Positions 49,060 through 59,086 of a stretch of 64,000 nt of DNA are shown here, piece by piece. The stretch lies in contig NZ_CP089466.1 of NCBI RefSeq assembly GCF_021233415.1, positions 2,356,001 through 2,420,000 of the forward strand, given 5' to 3'. This stretch comes from Halobacterium litoreum. Its GTDB lineage: Archaea; Halobacteriota; Halobacteria; Halobacteriales; Halobacteriaceae. Position numbers and translations under genes: made by a program. Each line of letters opens with the position of its first letter. Within the stretch, counting starts at the first letter, position 1. The notes below the pieces were generated by a model. The model was not told the origin of the DNA and searched no databases. It was given only the letters and a program-made list of their open reading frames with translations.

Positions 49060-50703
49060 TCACTCGACTTCCACGAGGTCGAGGTGCGGCCCACCGATCG
49101 CGGAGATGGTGTAGTTGCTGACGCTGTTGCTCACACCACGCGTCTCGTCGGCGTAGTCGATGTAGATCCACGGCGCCTCGTCGTGGGCAATCTGTGCGGC
49201 CTCGTGGTAGAGGGACGCACGTTCGTCCTCGTCGTAGACCTGCTGGGCCTCCTCGATGAGGTCCATGTACTCCTGGTTCGCCCACGCGCTACGGTCGGAC
49301 GTGTTGAAGCCCTCGGTGCCCCAGTCGACCCAGTCCTGACCTTCGGGGGACTCCACCTGCGGGTGCATCAGCACGTACATGAAGTTGTCCGGGTCGGCGT
49401 TGTCGGTGTACCAACCGGAGAGCGAAGCGTCGTGGCGACCCTCGGACGTGTACGTGAGGTAGTCGGAGAACTGGCGGTCGTCGATGGTGACGTCGATGCC
49501 GACTTCCGAGAGGTTCGTCCGGATGGTTTCGGCGGTCGGGAGCGGCGCGGGGTTGTAGCCGCGCGCGTTCTGGAACGTCGTCAGTTCGAACGAGAGCCCG
49601 TCGCCGTAGCCGGCCTCTTCGAGGAGGCGCTGGGCCTCCTCGGGGTCGTGCTCGTAGGGACTGATGTCGTCGTTGTGCCCGAACAGCGCCGGCGGGCACG
49701 GCTGGTCGGCCTGCGTCGCGATACCGGAGTAGATCTCGTTGACGATCTGCTCGGTGTTGATCGCGTAACTGATGGCCTGCCGGACGCGCTTGTCGCGGAA
49801 CGCCTCGACGCGGGACATGTTCATCGACATGTAGCCGATGTTGATGCCGGTCGCGGTGCGGGCCTCGGCGGTGTCCGAGCCGTTGATCTGCTGGATGGTG
49901 TCCGGGTCGAGACCGTCGATGATCTCCATCTCCTCCTCGATGAGCGCCTGTGCGCGCGTGGAGTTCTGGCCGCGCGTGAGGAAGATGACCTCGCCGACGT
50001 TCGGCGAGTCGCCCCAGTAGTCGCCGAAGGACGTGAGCTGGATGCGGTTGTTCGCGTTGTCGAGGTTCTCCAGTTCGAACGGTCCGGTGCCGACCATCTC
50101 CTGGCCGAGGTTCACGTCGTCGCTCTCGATGGCCTGCTGGGAGATGACGACGGACGCGAACATCGCGAGGTTGCGCAGCATCGGCGCGTACGGCTGCGAG
50201 AGCGTGATGTTCAGCGTGTAGTCGCCGTCCTTGGAGACGCTCTCGATCCAGTTACCGAGCGTGAACGGCCCGTAGACGGAGGCGTCCTCGAAGTAGTACT
50301 CGTAGTCCTCGTCGACGAACCGGCGGTACGTCGCGATGAAGTCGTCGGCGGTGAAGTCGCTGCCGTCGTGGAACGTCACGTCCTCGCGGAGCGTGAGCGT
50401 GACGTTCGTGCCGTCGAGTTCCCAGTCCGTCGCGAGCGCCTCCGTGATGGAGGATTCGCCGGGCTGGAAGCCGATGAGGCCCTCGTAGGCCTGGTTCGTG
50501 ACCTTCGCGACTTCGCCGCTCGTGGTGTTCTGCGGGTCGAGCGTGTCGGAGTGAGCGCTCCGGCCGTAGCGGAGCGTTCCGCCGCCACCGCCGCCGCCAC
50601 CGATACAGCCGGCAACGGAACTCGTCGCGGTCGCAGCGACAGTTGCGCTACCGGCGGCCTTCAGGAAACTGCGCCTGGAAACCTGGCTGTTATTGCCTGC
50701 CAT
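49060..50703 (-). CDS. dppA: Peptide ABC transporter substrate-binding lipoprotein, DppA type
   Basis: This 547-residue Tat lipoprotein has SRRSFLKAAG (twin-Arg, residues 9-18), a lipobox VAGC near 32 and a Gly-rich spacer. The SBP_bac_5 fold follows: TLRYGRSAHSDTLDPQNT near 43, ALATDWELDGTNVTLTLREDVTFHDG near 90, and AWIYIDYADETRGVS late. It binds peptides outside and hands them to DppBC. The gene is first in the transcribed order of the permease operon. Confidence 0.93.
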   Translation of the reverse strand: MAGNNSQVSRRSFLKAAGSATVAATATSSVAGCIGGGGGGGGTLRYGRSAHSDTLDPQNTTSGEVAKVTNQAYEGLIGFQPGESSITEALATDWELDGTNVTLTLREDVTFHDGSDFTADDFIATYRRFVDEDYEYYFEDASVYGPFTLGNWIESVSKDGDYTLNITLSQPYAPMLRNLAMFASVVISQQAIESDDVNLGQEMVGTGPFELENLDNANNRIQLTSFGDYWGDSPNVGEVIFLTRGQNSTRAQALIEEEMEIIDGLDPDTIQQINGSDTAEARTATGINIGYMSMNMSRVEAFRDKRVRQAISYAINTEQIVNEIYSGIATQADQPCPPALFGHNDDISPYEHDPEEAQRLLEEAGYGDGLSFELTTFQNARGYNPAPLPTAETIRTNLSEVGIDVTIDDRQFSDYLTYTSEGRHDASLSGWYTDNADPDNFMYVLMHPQVESPEGQDWVDWGTEGFNTSDRSAWANQEYMDLIEEAQQVYDEDERASLYHEAAQIAHDEAPWIYIDYADETRGVSNSVSNYTISAIGGPHLDLVEVE

Positions 50704-50822
50704 GAGAAAACCCCATACACCTACATAGATAATACTACCGGACGGGAACGGTGTGTAGTCGGTCAGTTCTACCGGTAAGTTACTTCACAGCGAGTAAACG
50801 TGTCGGCGCCGCCGCAGGTTCG

Positions 50823-53552
50823 TTACTCCGCGTCCTCGAAGAGGTGACAGGCCGCCGGGTGGTCGCTGTCACCGAGCGCGGGGTCTTTTCGCTCGCAGAC
50901 GCTCTCGAAGGTCTCTTCGAGGACGTCCTCGGCCGCGTCCCAGTCGCCGTCTTCGAGGTGGCGATAGGACTCGTCGACGGCGTCCCGAGCGCGACCCGAG
51001 AGCGGCCCGTCGAAGAACTCCCGGTCGAGCACCGCGGCGAACCCGCTGCCGCCGTCCGCGACGGCGCGCGCCGGCTCGGACGCCTCGGCGGCCTCCTCGC
51101 GGACGGCTTCGAGGTCGATGTCGCGAGACTCGACGCGCTGGCGGTAGAACATCGCCTCGCGGTAGCGCTCCTGTTCGATGTCGAGGTCCTCCGGCGGAAT
51201 CACGGACGGACACCGCGTGCGGAAGTGACACCCCGACGGCGGGTCGATGGGCGACGGCACGTCGCCCTTGAGGATGGTGCGGTCGCCCGTGTCCGCGCGC
51301 GGGTCCGGCTCCGGAATCGCGGAGAGCAACGCGTTCGTGTACGGATGTCTCGGGTCGTCGAACAGCGCACTCGTCTCGGCCACCTCCACGATTTCGCCGA
51401 GGTACATCACGGCGACCCGGTCGGAGATGTGGCGGACGACGCTGAGGTCGTGTGCGATAAAGAGGTACGTCAGCCCGAACTCCTCCTGGAGGTCCTCCAT
51501 GAGGTTGATAATCTGGGCCTGCACGGAGACGTCGAGGGCGGAGACGGGTTCGTCCGCGACGATGAAGTCGGGGTCGACCGCGAGCGCGCGGGCGATGCCG
51601 ACGCGCTGGCGCTGGCCGCCGGACATCTCGTGGGGGTAGCGGTCGTACTGGCTGCGGTCGAGGCCGACCTCTTCGAGCAGTTCGAAGACGCGCTGTCGGC
51701 GCCGACCCTTCGCGAGGCCGTGAATCTTCAACGGCTCCATGATGGTCTGCCCGACGGTCATCCGCGGATCGAGACTCGACATCGGGTCCTGGAACACCAT
51801 CTGCATGTCCTTGCGCTTCTCCCGGAGTTCGGACTTCGAGAGGTCGCCGAGGTCCTGGCCCGCGAACACGACGGTTCCGTCGGTCGGGGCGTCGAGGTTG
51901 AGGATGGCGCGGCCCGCGGTGGACTTCCCGCAGCCGGACTCGCCGACGAGACCGAGCGTCTCGCCCTCGTGGACGTCGAGGCTCACGCCGTCGACGGCCT
52001 TCACGCTCGGCTTCTCGCCGGGGAAAAATCGGTCGAGCAAGCCGTCTTCTTGCTCGTAGTACTTCCGCAGTCCTTCGATTTCCACGATGGGGTCGCCGAT
52101 GTCGGTGTCCGTCGCCGACGTCACGCCCTGCGTGCCGTACTCGCTCTCGTCGAAGGACGGCAGGATGCACTTCGAGCGGTGGTCGACGTCCTCGGAGCCG
52201 TGCTGGAGGTACGGAATCTCGCCCTCCCGGCACTCGGGTTGGACCCACGGACACCGGTCCGCGAAGTGACACCCATCGGGCATGTCGATGAGGTCGGGGA
52301 CGTTCCCCTCGATGGGCGTCAGGCGGTCTTTCTCCTCGGTCGGGATGGACTCGAGGAGGGTGTACGTGTACGGGTGACTCGGGTTGTGGAAGATTTCCTC
52401 GACCGGGCCCTCCTCGACGATTTCGCCCGCGTACATCACGGCGACCCGGTCGCAAGTCTCCGCGACGACGCCGAGGTCGTGGGTGATCATCAGCACCGAC
52501 ATCCCGAACTCGTCTTGCAGGTCGTCGATGAGGTCGAGAATCTGGGCCTGGATGGTCACGTCCAGCGCCGTCGTCGGTTCGTCGGCGACAAGGAGACTCG
52601 GCTGGCACGCGAGCGCGATGGCGATGAGCACGCGCTGTCGCATCCCCCCGGAGAACTCGTGGGGGTACTCCTCGAGGCGCGTCGTCGCCTCCGGGATGCC
52701 GACCTCGGTGAGGATGTCGACGACGTCCTCCATCACTTCCTCGTCGTGCTCGCGACCGCCGATTTTCGGGAGAATCTCCCGGATTGCGTTCAGCCACGTG
52801 TCCCGTTTGCGGCCGCCGTACTGGTGGAGGCGGAGGGATTCGGCGACCTGCTCGCCGACGGTGACGGCGGGATTCAGCGACGTCATGGGGTCCTGGAAGA
52901 TCATCCCCATCTCGCCGCCGCGCACCTTCCGCATCGCCTCCTCTGGCGCCGCGGTCAGGTCGATGACGCCGTCCTCGACGCCCGCGTCGGTCGCGGCGGC
53001 GCCGTTCTGGTATCGTTCGCGCGCGCGGTCGTCGAAGTAGACGAAGCCGTCGGTGGCCTCGTCCAGCGCGTCGTCGAGTGCGTCCGCGACGACGGACGGC
53101 GTGGCGTCGTCGTCGAGGCGGTCGGCGGCGTCCCGGAGTTCGTCCGCGAGGCCGGCGGGGTCGTCGAGACCCGCGAGGTCGTCGGCCATCCCGCGGAGTT
53201 CCGCTGGCGTGGTGTCCACGCGGTCGCCGACGTCGAGGTCCGCGACGACTTCGCGGACGGCGTCCACGAGGTCGAAGGGGTACGGGACGACCGCGCCGTC
53301 GAACTCGTCGGCGATGTCGGCCGCGAGGTCGGCGCCGCGGAACGTCACGTAGCCGTCCACGACTTCGCCGGGGTCGTCGACGAGGTCCATCGCGGAGAGC
53401 GCCGTGACGCTCTTCCCCGAACCGGATTCGCCGACGAGACCGACAGTCTCGCCCTCTTCGATGGTGAGGTCGATGCCGTCGACTGCCTTCACTGCGCCGC
53501 GTTCCGTCTTGAACTGCGTCCGGAGGCCGGAGAGAGATAGGAGGTCGGTCAC
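50823..53552 (-). CDS. dppDF: Fused DppD-DppF peptide transporter ATPase with large insert
   Basis: This 909-residue protein contains two ABC ATPases in one chain, using a GTG start ([10 protein letters not shown]). Domain 1 has Walker A GESGSGKS at 41-48, Q-loop Q220, signature FSGGM at 300-304 and an oligo_HPY zinc-like tail near 425-465. Domain 2 has Walker A at 537-544, Q588 and signature MSGGQ at 643-647. In domain 1 the lysine-to-Q-loop distance is 173 residues against 45 in domain 2, so about 128 residues are inserted. An acidic helical tail follows residue 800. Confidence 0.93.
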   Translation of the reverse strand: MTDLLSLSGLRTQFKTERGAVKAVDGIDLTIEEGETVGLVGESGSGKSVTALSAMDLVDDPGEVVDGYVTFRGADLAADIADEFDGAVVPYPFDLVDAVREVVADLDVGDRVDTTPAELRGMADDLAGLDDPAGLADELRDAADRLDDDATPSVVADALDDALDEATDGFVYFDDRARERYQNGAAATDAGVEDGVIDLTAAPEEAMRKVRGGEMGMIFQDPMTSLNPAVTVGEQVAESLRLHQYGGRKRDTWLNAIREILPKIGGREHDEEVMEDVVDILTEVGIPEATTRLEEYPHEFSGGMRQRVLIAIALACQPSLLVADEPTTALDVTIQAQILDLIDDLQDEFGMSVLMITHDLGVVAETCDRVAVMYAGEIVEEGPVEEIFHNPSHPYTYTLLESIPTEEKDRLTPIEGNVPDLIDMPDGCHFADRCPWVQPECREGEIPYLQHGSEDVDHRSKCILPSFDESEYGTQGVTSATDTDIGDPIVEIEGLRKYYEQEDGLLDRFFPGEKPSVKAVDGVSLDVHEGETLGLVGESGCGKSTAGRAILNLDAPTDGTVVFAGQDLGDLSKSELREKRKDMQMVFQDPMSSLDPRMTVGQTIMEPLKIHGLAKGRRRQRVFELLEEVGLDRSQYDRYPHEMSGGQRQRVGIARALAVDPDFIVADEPVSALDVSVQAQIINLMEDLQEEFGLTYLFIAHDLSVVRHISDRVAVMYLGEIVEVAETSALFDDPRHPYTNALLSAIPEPDPRADTGDRTILKGDVPSPIDPPSGCHFRTRCPSVIPPEDLDIEQERYREAMFYRQRVESRDIDLEAVREEAAEASEPARAVADGGSGFAAVLDREFFDGPLSGRARDAVDESYRHLEDGDWDAAEDVLEETFESVCERKDPALGDSDHPAACHLFEDAE

Positions 53553-53634
53553 TGAGAGGTATTCACAGGGCGGCGAAGAAATAGCTTGCGGGACTTGGGC
53601 AAACCTTATCCCCGGCGCCACCCGCCGTGGACAC

Positions 53635-54117
53635 ATGAGCGAGAACCCCGCGAACGGCGCGCCGGACAACGTCCAGGCGGCCTCGGGCTGGCAGCCGGTC
53701 ATCGAGGACATGGAAGCGACGGCCGAGGCGTACCGCGACCGCGGCTGGACCACGGTCGAACTCCACCCCGGCGACTCCGTGTTCGTCGACTCCGAGTTCC
53801 GCACCGGCATCGACGTGGTGCTGCCCGGTTCCGAGTACGAGGAACTGGAAGCCGTCGCCGCGGACGCCGAGTTCACCGACGTGGACGTGTTCCGCGCGGA
53901 GGACGCGAGCATGTTCTACCTGCTCGTCGTGGAGAAAGACCCGGACAGCGAGACGGCGGTGTTCGTGCCCGCGTACTACAATCCGGGGTCGGCCGAGGAG
54001 AAGATACAGACGGTACAGGAAGCGGGCGAACTGCGACTGTTCTGTCGGCGCCTGAACGACGACTACGTGGAGTTCGTCCACAGCGACGTCGGCCCGTTTC
54101 TCCCCGAAGGCGTCTAG
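53635..54117 (+). CDS. Haloarchaeal hypothetical protein (DUF7529-like)
   Basis: This 160-residue acidic soluble protein uses the ATG giving [10 protein letters not shown]; cttatcc about 30 bp upstream suits a leaderless start. It has a helical [32 protein letters not shown] segment near 20 and a beta-rich body with [11 protein letters not shown] near 90. It lacks catalytic motifs I can identify. It is convergent with the DUF5806 gene. Confidence 0.75.
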   Translation: MSENPANGAPDNVQAASGWQPVIEDMEATAEAYRDRGWTTVELHPGDSVFVDSEFRTGIDVVLPGSEYEELEAVAADAEFTDVDVFRAEDASMFYLLVVEKDPDSETAVFVPAYYNPGSAEEKIQTVQEAGELRLFCRRLNDDYVEFVHSDVGPFLPEGV

Positions 54118-54725
54118 TCGTCGCCGGCTTCGATGGTGTGCCCGCAGTTCGGGCAGTCGGTTCCCTCGTGTCTGAGTTCGTCGCTCGCCGACCGCACGTC
54201 CCGCATCACCGACGAGATGCGTTCTTCCGCCTCTAATTCCTCCTCGACGGCGAGGTCGACGCCCTCGACTTCGAGCAGGAACTTCGCGACCTCCGCCACC
54301 TCGTACATCAGGTCGTCGAGTTCGTCCGCCGTGAAGAACCCGGACATCGCGCCGTAGAGGAACGTCGCGCCCGCCATCGTCACCTTGTCCTCGAACGCCG
54401 AGCGCGCCTGATTCACGGCCTGGGGCGTGTACGTGTCCGTCATGAACGGGACGAGTTCGGGGAGGTTCTCCCCGATTTTCGTCATCTCCACGCCGGTCTC
54501 CGTGCGGAAGTCGGCGCAGAGCCGCGCGATGGCCCACTCGCGGGCGGTGATGTACGTGCGGTCGCGGAGGAACTCGTTGACGCGGTCGTACTGCGCGCCG
54601 TCCATCTTCGAGAACCGCTCGTAGCGCTGGACGTCAGCCGGCACGTCGTCGGCGTCGCCGTCCGCCGCCGGTTCGACGGCGGGCGTGAGGTCCCAATCGG
54701 CGGGAGAAGAACGCTGTTCGGGCAT
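54114..54725 (-). CDS. DUF5806 family protein, zinc-knuckle C-terminus
   Basis: This 203-residue protein uses the ATG giving MPEQRSSPAD; the extension to 54857 crosses tandem repeats. It has the DUF5806 core (RTYITAREWAIARLCADFRTETG near 75, GENLPELVPFMTDTYTP near 105) and a CxxC-containing end (CPNCGHT). The family is widespread in haloarchaea and its function is unknown. Confidence 0.82.
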   Translation of the reverse strand: MPEQRSSPADWDLTPAVEPAADGDADDVPADVQRYERFSKMDGAQYDRVNEFLRDRTYITAREWAIARLCADFRTETGVEMTKIGENLPELVPFMTDTYTPQAVNQARSAFEDKVTMAGATFLYGAMSGFFTADELDDLMYEVAEVAKFLLEVEGVDLAVEEELEAEERISSVMRDVRSASDELRHEGTDCPNCGHTIEAGDD

Positions 54726-54767
54726 GCTCGGGGATTGCGGAGGTGGTCGCAAAAGCGTGTCGGGGGC

Positions 54768-54897
54768 GAGACCTCGAACGCAGTGAGAGGTCTCGGGAAT
54801 GCGAGCGGCGGGACTTCGAGCGAAGCGAGAAGTCTCGGAACGGGCGAGCGGCGGCATCTCGAACGCAGTGAAAGGTCTCGGTGAGACGAGCGGCGGG
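54768..54897. repeat. Three tandem hairpin repeats of about 44 bp
   Basis: Three imperfect units (54768-54812, 54813-54855, 54856-54897), each with a stem such as gagacctc/gaggtctc around a gaacgcagtga-like loop, then a shared gcgagcggcggg-type spacer. They fill the gap between the DUF5806 and UspA genes. Their role is unknown. Confidence 0.7.
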
Positions 54898-54977
54898 AGA
54901 GCGAAACACGCGAGCGAGCGCCGACGGGTCGAGACGAGGGGCGAACGCTTTTCACTGGAGGCGGCGACACTCCGACC

Positions 54978-55346
54978 ATGAAAGTGCTGTTAGGCATCGG
55001 GGGCGCGGACGACTCGCTGGACGCCCTCGAGCACACCGTCGAGCGGGCGGTGGACGCGGGCGACGACCTGACGGTGGCGGTCGTGGAGAATCCGGAGAGC
55101 GACCGCGACCCGAGCGAACTCGTCGACGCGGCGCGGTCGGCGCTCGCCGACGCGGGACTGCCGGAGAACGTCCGACAGTTGTCCGGCGACCCCGGGAGTT
55201 CGCTCGTGGAGTTGTCCGAGTCCGAGGGGTTCGACCAAATCGTCCTGGGCGGGGGCGAGCGCAGTCCGATGGGGAAGATTCGCCTCGGCCACATCGCGGA
55301 GTTCGTGCTGTTGAACGCCCGCGTGTCCGTGAAGTTGGTGCGCTGA
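54978..55346 (+). CDS. Universal stress protein (UspA-like)
   Basis: This 122-residue protein has the UspA start (MKVLLGIGGADDSLDALEH) and the later GFDQIVLGGG near 75 and GKIRLGHIAEFVLLNARVSV near 94. The ATP-binding G-x2-G-x9-G pattern is recognisable but slightly degenerate (GGGERSPMG). UspA proteins respond to stress, often by binding ATP. It is followed after 1 bp by an acetyltransferase gene. Confidence 0.85.
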   Translation: MKVLLGIGGADDSLDALEHTVERAVDAGDDLTVAVVENPESDRDPSELVDAARSALADAGLPENVRQLSGDPGSSLVELSESEGFDQIVLGGGERSPMGKIRLGHIAEFVLLNARVSVKLVR

Positions 55347-55347
55347 G

Positions 55348-55887
55348 ATGGTGGGGGAACGCGTGTACCCGGAGGAAGTGGCCGAGGAGTTCCCGCGACC
55401 GCCGGTGTCGTTCGCGGACCGCGAGGCGAGAGACATCGAACTACGGGCGTTCGACGAGCCGGACGGCGAGGGGTTCGGCGCGCTCGTGGAGATGTACGTG
55501 GATTTCGACCCGGCGGACCGCGCGCAGGGCGTGCCGCCGGTCGGCGAGGAGCGCGTTCGGGAGTGGCTGAACACGCTGCTCTCACAGGACGGGTTCGACG
55601 TGGTGGCGTGGCACGGCGACCGGGTCGCCGGGCACGCGACGCTGGTGCCCGACGACGAGGAGACGTACGAACTCGCCATCTTCGTCCACCAGGACTACCA
55701 GGGCGCGGGCATCGGCACGCGACTCATCGAGGCGCTGCTCGGGTACGGGCAAAGCGAGGGCGCGAACCTGGTGTGGTTGACCGTCGAGCGCTGGAACCGG
55801 CCGGCGGTCGCGCTCTACGAGAAGGTGGGCTTCGAGACGGCGTCGGCCGAGAGTTTCGAGATGGAGATGGCGATTCGCCTGAACTAG
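55348..55887 (+). CDS. GNAT-family N-acetyltransferase
   Basis: This 179-residue acetyltransferase has the acetyl-CoA pyrophosphate-binding motif VHQDYQGAGIGTRLIEALL near residue 112 and the C-terminal WNRPAVALYEKVGFE near 150. The substrate is unknown. It is co-directional with the UspA gene 1 bp upstream, and its stop overlaps the next UspA gene on the other strand by 4 bp. Confidence 0.85.
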   Translation: MVGERVYPEEVAEEFPRPPVSFADREARDIELRAFDEPDGEGFGALVEMYVDFDPADRAQGVPPVGEERVREWLNTLLSQDGFDVVAWHGDRVAGHATLVPDDEETYELAIFVHQDYQGAGIGTRLIEALLGYGQSEGANLVWLTVERWNRPAVALYEKVGFETASAESFEMEMAIRLN

Positions 55888-56327
55888 ACGGAGAGCACCG
55901 GCTGGCTGGCGTACAGCAGGACGTACTCGGCGGCCTTCTCGAGGACGTCGCCGGCGTCGCCGCGCATGCCTTCGCGGGGGATGACGAGGAAGTCGGCGTC
56001 CACGTCGTCGGCGCAGTCGAGGATGACGCTGCCGGGGTGTTGGAGTTTCCGCGACGTGGAGAAGCCGTACGCGATGGAGGATTCGACGGTGACGTCCTCG
56101 GGGGCGAGCGCGGCGACTTCCGCGAGGAACGTGTTGGTGTCCTCGACGACGTCGTCCTCGGCGACGTCGCCGGCCTTGATTGCGCGGGTCACCGTCTCCC
56201 CGAGGACGTAGAGCGCGTGTGCGTCGGCGTCGTAGCGGTCGGCAACCGCGAGCGCGTACTCGGCGGCCGTGACGGACGCTTCGGTGCCGTCGACGGGAAC
56301 GAGTACGGTGTCGACTTCGAGGGGCAT
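55884..56327 (-). CDS. Universal stress protein (UspA-like)
   Basis: This 147-residue protein has the USP pattern: VDTVLVPVDGTEAS at 5-18, a helical first half, and VDADFLVIPREGMRGDAGDVLEKAAEYVLLYASQPVL near the end. The usual GxxG ATP loop is replaced by PREGMRGDAG. It lies on the minus strand between two plus-strand relatives, so the three probably form a local stress-protein cluster. Confidence 0.85.
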   Translation of the reverse strand: MPLEVDTVLVPVDGTEASVTAAEYALAVADRYDADAHALYVLGETVTRAIKAGDVAEDDVVEDTNTFLAEVAALAPEDVTVESSIAYGFSTSRKLQHPGSVILDCADDVDADFLVIPREGMRGDAGDVLEKAAEYVLLYASQPVLSV

Positions 56328-56402
56328 GCGTGAGCGTGCGCCGTCGGGCTACTAAAACGCTCCGCGTGTGGGTTTAAGGTCTCCGGCGAGATACCGCCTA
56401 GT

Positions 56403-56834
56403 ATGATAGACACCGTGGTCGTCGCGACCGACGGGTCCGAGAGCGTGGGGCGCGCCGTCGAGGTCGCGCTCGACTTCGCGGACCGGTTCGACGCGGCCGT
56501 ACACGCCCTGTACGTGCTGGAGGAGAGCGAGGTGGAGACGGCGCCGGAGGAGGTGCGCGAGGAGATGCACGACGCGCTCGAAGAGCGCGGCGAGGAGGCG
56601 GTTGCGGCCGTCGCCGACCGGGCGGTCCGCGACGTCACGACGGCCGTACGCGAGGGGCGGCCGCCGGCCGAAATCAGCCAGTACGCGCGTGACGTGGACG
56701 CGGACGTGGTGGCGACCGGGACGCGGGGCCGCCACGGCGAGAACCGCTTTCTCATCGGGAGCGTCGCGGAGCGCGTCGTGCGCACGTGTCCGGTGCCGGT
56801 GTTGACGGTGCGCCAACTCGACGACAGCGAGTAA
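56403..56834 (+). CDS. Universal stress protein (UspA)
   Basis: This 143-residue protein is a typical UspA: IDTVVVATDGSESV at 2-15, VDADVVATGTRGRHGENRFLIGSVAERVV near 97-125 with the ATP-binding G-x2-G-x9-G-S pattern, and CPVPVLTVR near the end. gtttaag about 30 bp upstream suggests a leaderless transcript. Confidence 0.9.
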   Translation: MIDTVVVATDGSESVGRAVEVALDFADRFDAAVHALYVLEESEVETAPEEVREEMHDALEERGEEAVAAVADRAVRDVTTAVREGRPPAEISQYARDVDADVVATGTRGRHGENRFLIGSVAERVVRTCPVPVLTVRQLDDSE

Positions 56835-56873
56835 CACGAGACTTTTACCGAGTCGCGGCGTCGGTTCGCGACG

Positions 56874-57908
56874 ATGCCCTCCACCAATCGCCGCCAGTTC
56901 CTCGCAGCCGCGGGTGCGGCCGGCGCCGCCGGTCTCGCCGGCTGTGGTGCGCTCGGCGGTGGCGGCCGACCCGACGTGAACACCGGAAGCGGGCTGGACG
57001 AGGACACGAGTCACGCCCTCCAGAGCGAGCAGGTCTATCTCGCGGGCGACGCCAGCGACCTGCCCGACCCCCCGAATACCGTCGACAGCATCGACGACGC
57101 GGACGCCGTGCTCGCGACCACCGACGCCGACCGCGTCCCGCTCGTACGCGCGCTCCGCGACCACAAGCCCGTGGCGTTCGACGGCGGCGACGCACAGAGC
57201 GCGCTCCGCGGACTGCTGGAGAGCACCAGACAGAACTACACGTTCGGCGTCGAGGAAGTCAGGGCGCGTCCCGTACCGGTCGCCGTCGCCGTGCCCGGAC
57301 GGAACGGCACCGTGGACACGTACACATTCGTCGACGATGGCGGGTGGGACGACCCCGTACTCGACGCGTTCGGGTGGGCGCTCGTCGGGCGCGTCCCCGA
57401 GTGCGACACGTTCGTCCCGGAGTCGTCGGCGGACAGCATGTACGACTACGCGGGGTCGGCCCACGTCGTCGGCCGCCTCGACACCGGGGAAGCCTACGTC
57501 TCGCGCACGACGGCCACGGTCAGTCGGCAGGACGCCGGACGGTTCGTGCGCCTGCGGACGCGCCTCCACGCCGAGGCCAACGACGGCTACGCAATCGAGG
57601 AGGGCGTCCGGGAAGCCGACTTCCCGGACGACCAGCGCCTGCACCGCGCGTGGCCGAACCCCCACACCGAGAACGGCGTCCAAATCGCGAACACGTCGAA
57701 CACGATTCGGAGCGACTTCTCCTTCGAGGTGACCCCAGAGAGTTCTCGCGCGAAGAGCGCGCTCACCGGCTGTGGCGGCCTCCGGACCGACGGCGAAATC
57801 GCGTACGACCACCGCGTGAGCGTCACCTGGAAGCGCGACAAACTCCTCGGGAACGACCGCCGCTACGCGACCGCGACCGGGCGCGGCGAGTGGCACCTCG
57901 ACGCCTAA
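56874..57908 (+). CDS. Tat lipoprotein of unknown function
   Basis: This 344-residue protein has a Tat motif NRRQFLAAAG at 5-14 and a lipobox LAGC near 24, so it is anchored on the outer face. The body contains VFDSIDDADAVLATTDADR-like acidic segments and a later RLRTRLHAEANDGYAIEEG region. I do not recognise a family. The predicted domain is beta-rich and soluble. Confidence 0.8.
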   Translation: MPSTNRRQFLAAAGAAGAAGLAGCGALGGGGRPDVNTGSGLDEDTSHALQSEQVYLAGDASDLPDPPNTVDSIDDADAVLATTDADRVPLVRALRDHKPVAFDGGDAQSALRGLLESTRQNYTFGVEEVRARPVPVAVAVPGRNGTVDTYTFVDDGGWDDPVLDAFGWALVGRVPECDTFVPESSADSMYDYAGSAHVVGRLDTGEAYVSRTTATVSRQDAGRFVRLRTRLHAEANDGYAIEEGVREADFPDDQRLHRAWPNPHTENGVQIANTSNTIRSDFSFEVTPESSRAKSALTGCGGLRTDGEIAYDHRVSVTWKRDKLLGNDRRYATATGRGEWHLDA

Positions 57909-57945
57909 CCGCGGGGTTCTTCCGCGGTCCACCCCACGGAGGCGT

Positions 57946-59025
57946 ATGGAAGATTGGGTCATCGAGGACGAGGACCTCCCGCTGGAGCGCAAGTCGCTGC
58001 TCCCCGGGAAGGGCTTTTTCGTACCCGACGACGTGCGGGACGCACAGAGAGACCAGGAGATTCGCGAGCGCGTCGAGGGCGCCGACGTCATCGTGGTCGC
58101 GGACCCGGACGCCGACGGCCTCGCCTGTGCCGCCATCGTCCGCGAGGTGTACGGCGACGCCGCGCTCGTGCCCGCCGGCCCCCACGAAATCGAGGACGGC
58201 CTGCGCAGGGCCGTGGAGTTCGGCGAACCCGGCTTCAAACTGTTCGTCTGTGACGTCTGTCCGGACCGCTTCGAGTACGTCGAGGAGGAACTCGCGGACG
58301 CCGTCGAGGCCGCCAGCGAAGTGCGGTGGTTCGACCACCACCAGTGGACCGAGGAGACCGCCGAGTCCGTCCGCGACGCGGGCGTCGACCTCGTAATCGG
58401 CGACAGCGAAGAGGAGTGTACGGCCGACGTGGCCGTGCGCTCCATCGACGCCGACCTCCCCGAGCGCCTCGCCGAACTCGCCGAGGTCACCCGGGACCAC
58501 GACCTCTGGCTGAAAGAGGACGAGCGAAGCGACGACCTCGCGGACTACTCGTACTGGTCGGACGCCGACGAGTACATGGACGTGGTGCAGGCTCACGGCG
58601 CCGACCTCCCGGACGAAGTCATGGACTTCCTCGAAGAACGCCGCGTCGAGAAACACGAACTCATCGACCGCGCGGTCGACCGCGCCGCGATGAAGGAAAT
58701 CGGCGAGTGGACCGTCGGCGTCACCTACGGCCGGTGCTCCCAAAACGAGGTCGCCGAAGCGCTCCGCGAGCAGGGCGCCGACGCCGCGGTCATCGTCAAG
58801 CCCTCGGGGAGCGCGAGCATTCGCGGCACCGAGACGTTCCAGCGCGCCCACGAGGTCGCCCGTCAGGTGAACGGCGGCGGCCACCCGAAGGCCGCGGGCT
58901 GCAAGCCCGACATCTACGAGGACATGATGGACTACGCGAACCACTGGACCTCGCAGGGCGCGACCGCCAAGCAGGTCATCCTCGACGGCTTCCGGAACCT
59001 CCCCGACGAGCCGGCCGACGACTAG
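57946..59025 (+). CDS. DHH-family phosphoesterase (RecJ-like/nanoRNase-like)
   Basis: This 359-residue protein has the DHH metal site: DPDADG (D53/D55/D57), CDVC near 102, FDHH at 129-132 and the DHHA1 motif GGGHPKAAG near 310. Archaeal relatives are RecJ/GAN-like exonucleases or nanoRNases that degrade short oligonucleotides or cleave pAp. The single N-terminal DHH plus DHHA1 layout lacks extra domains. The exact substrate is open. Confidence 0.92.
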   Translation: MEDWVIEDEDLPLERKSLLPGKGFFVPDDVRDAQRDQEIRERVEGADVIVVADPDADGLACAAIVREVYGDAALVPAGPHEIEDGLRRAVEFGEPGFKLFVCDVCPDRFEYVEEELADAVEAASEVRWFDHHQWTEETAESVRDAGVDLVIGDSEEECTADVAVRSIDADLPERLAELAEVTRDHDLWLKEDERSDDLADYSYWSDADEYMDVVQAHGADLPDEVMDFLEERRVEKHELIDRAVDRAAMKEIGEWTVGVTYGRCSQNEVAEALREQGADAAVIVKPSGSASIRGTETFQRAHEVARQVNGGGHPKAAGCKPDIYEDMMDYANHWTSQGATAKQVILDGFRNLPDEPADD

Positions 59026-59086
59026 GGAGACGGACGGCCAACGACGGGTCGCGGCGCTTTTCCTCTCCGGCGCCCTCGCTGGTAGT

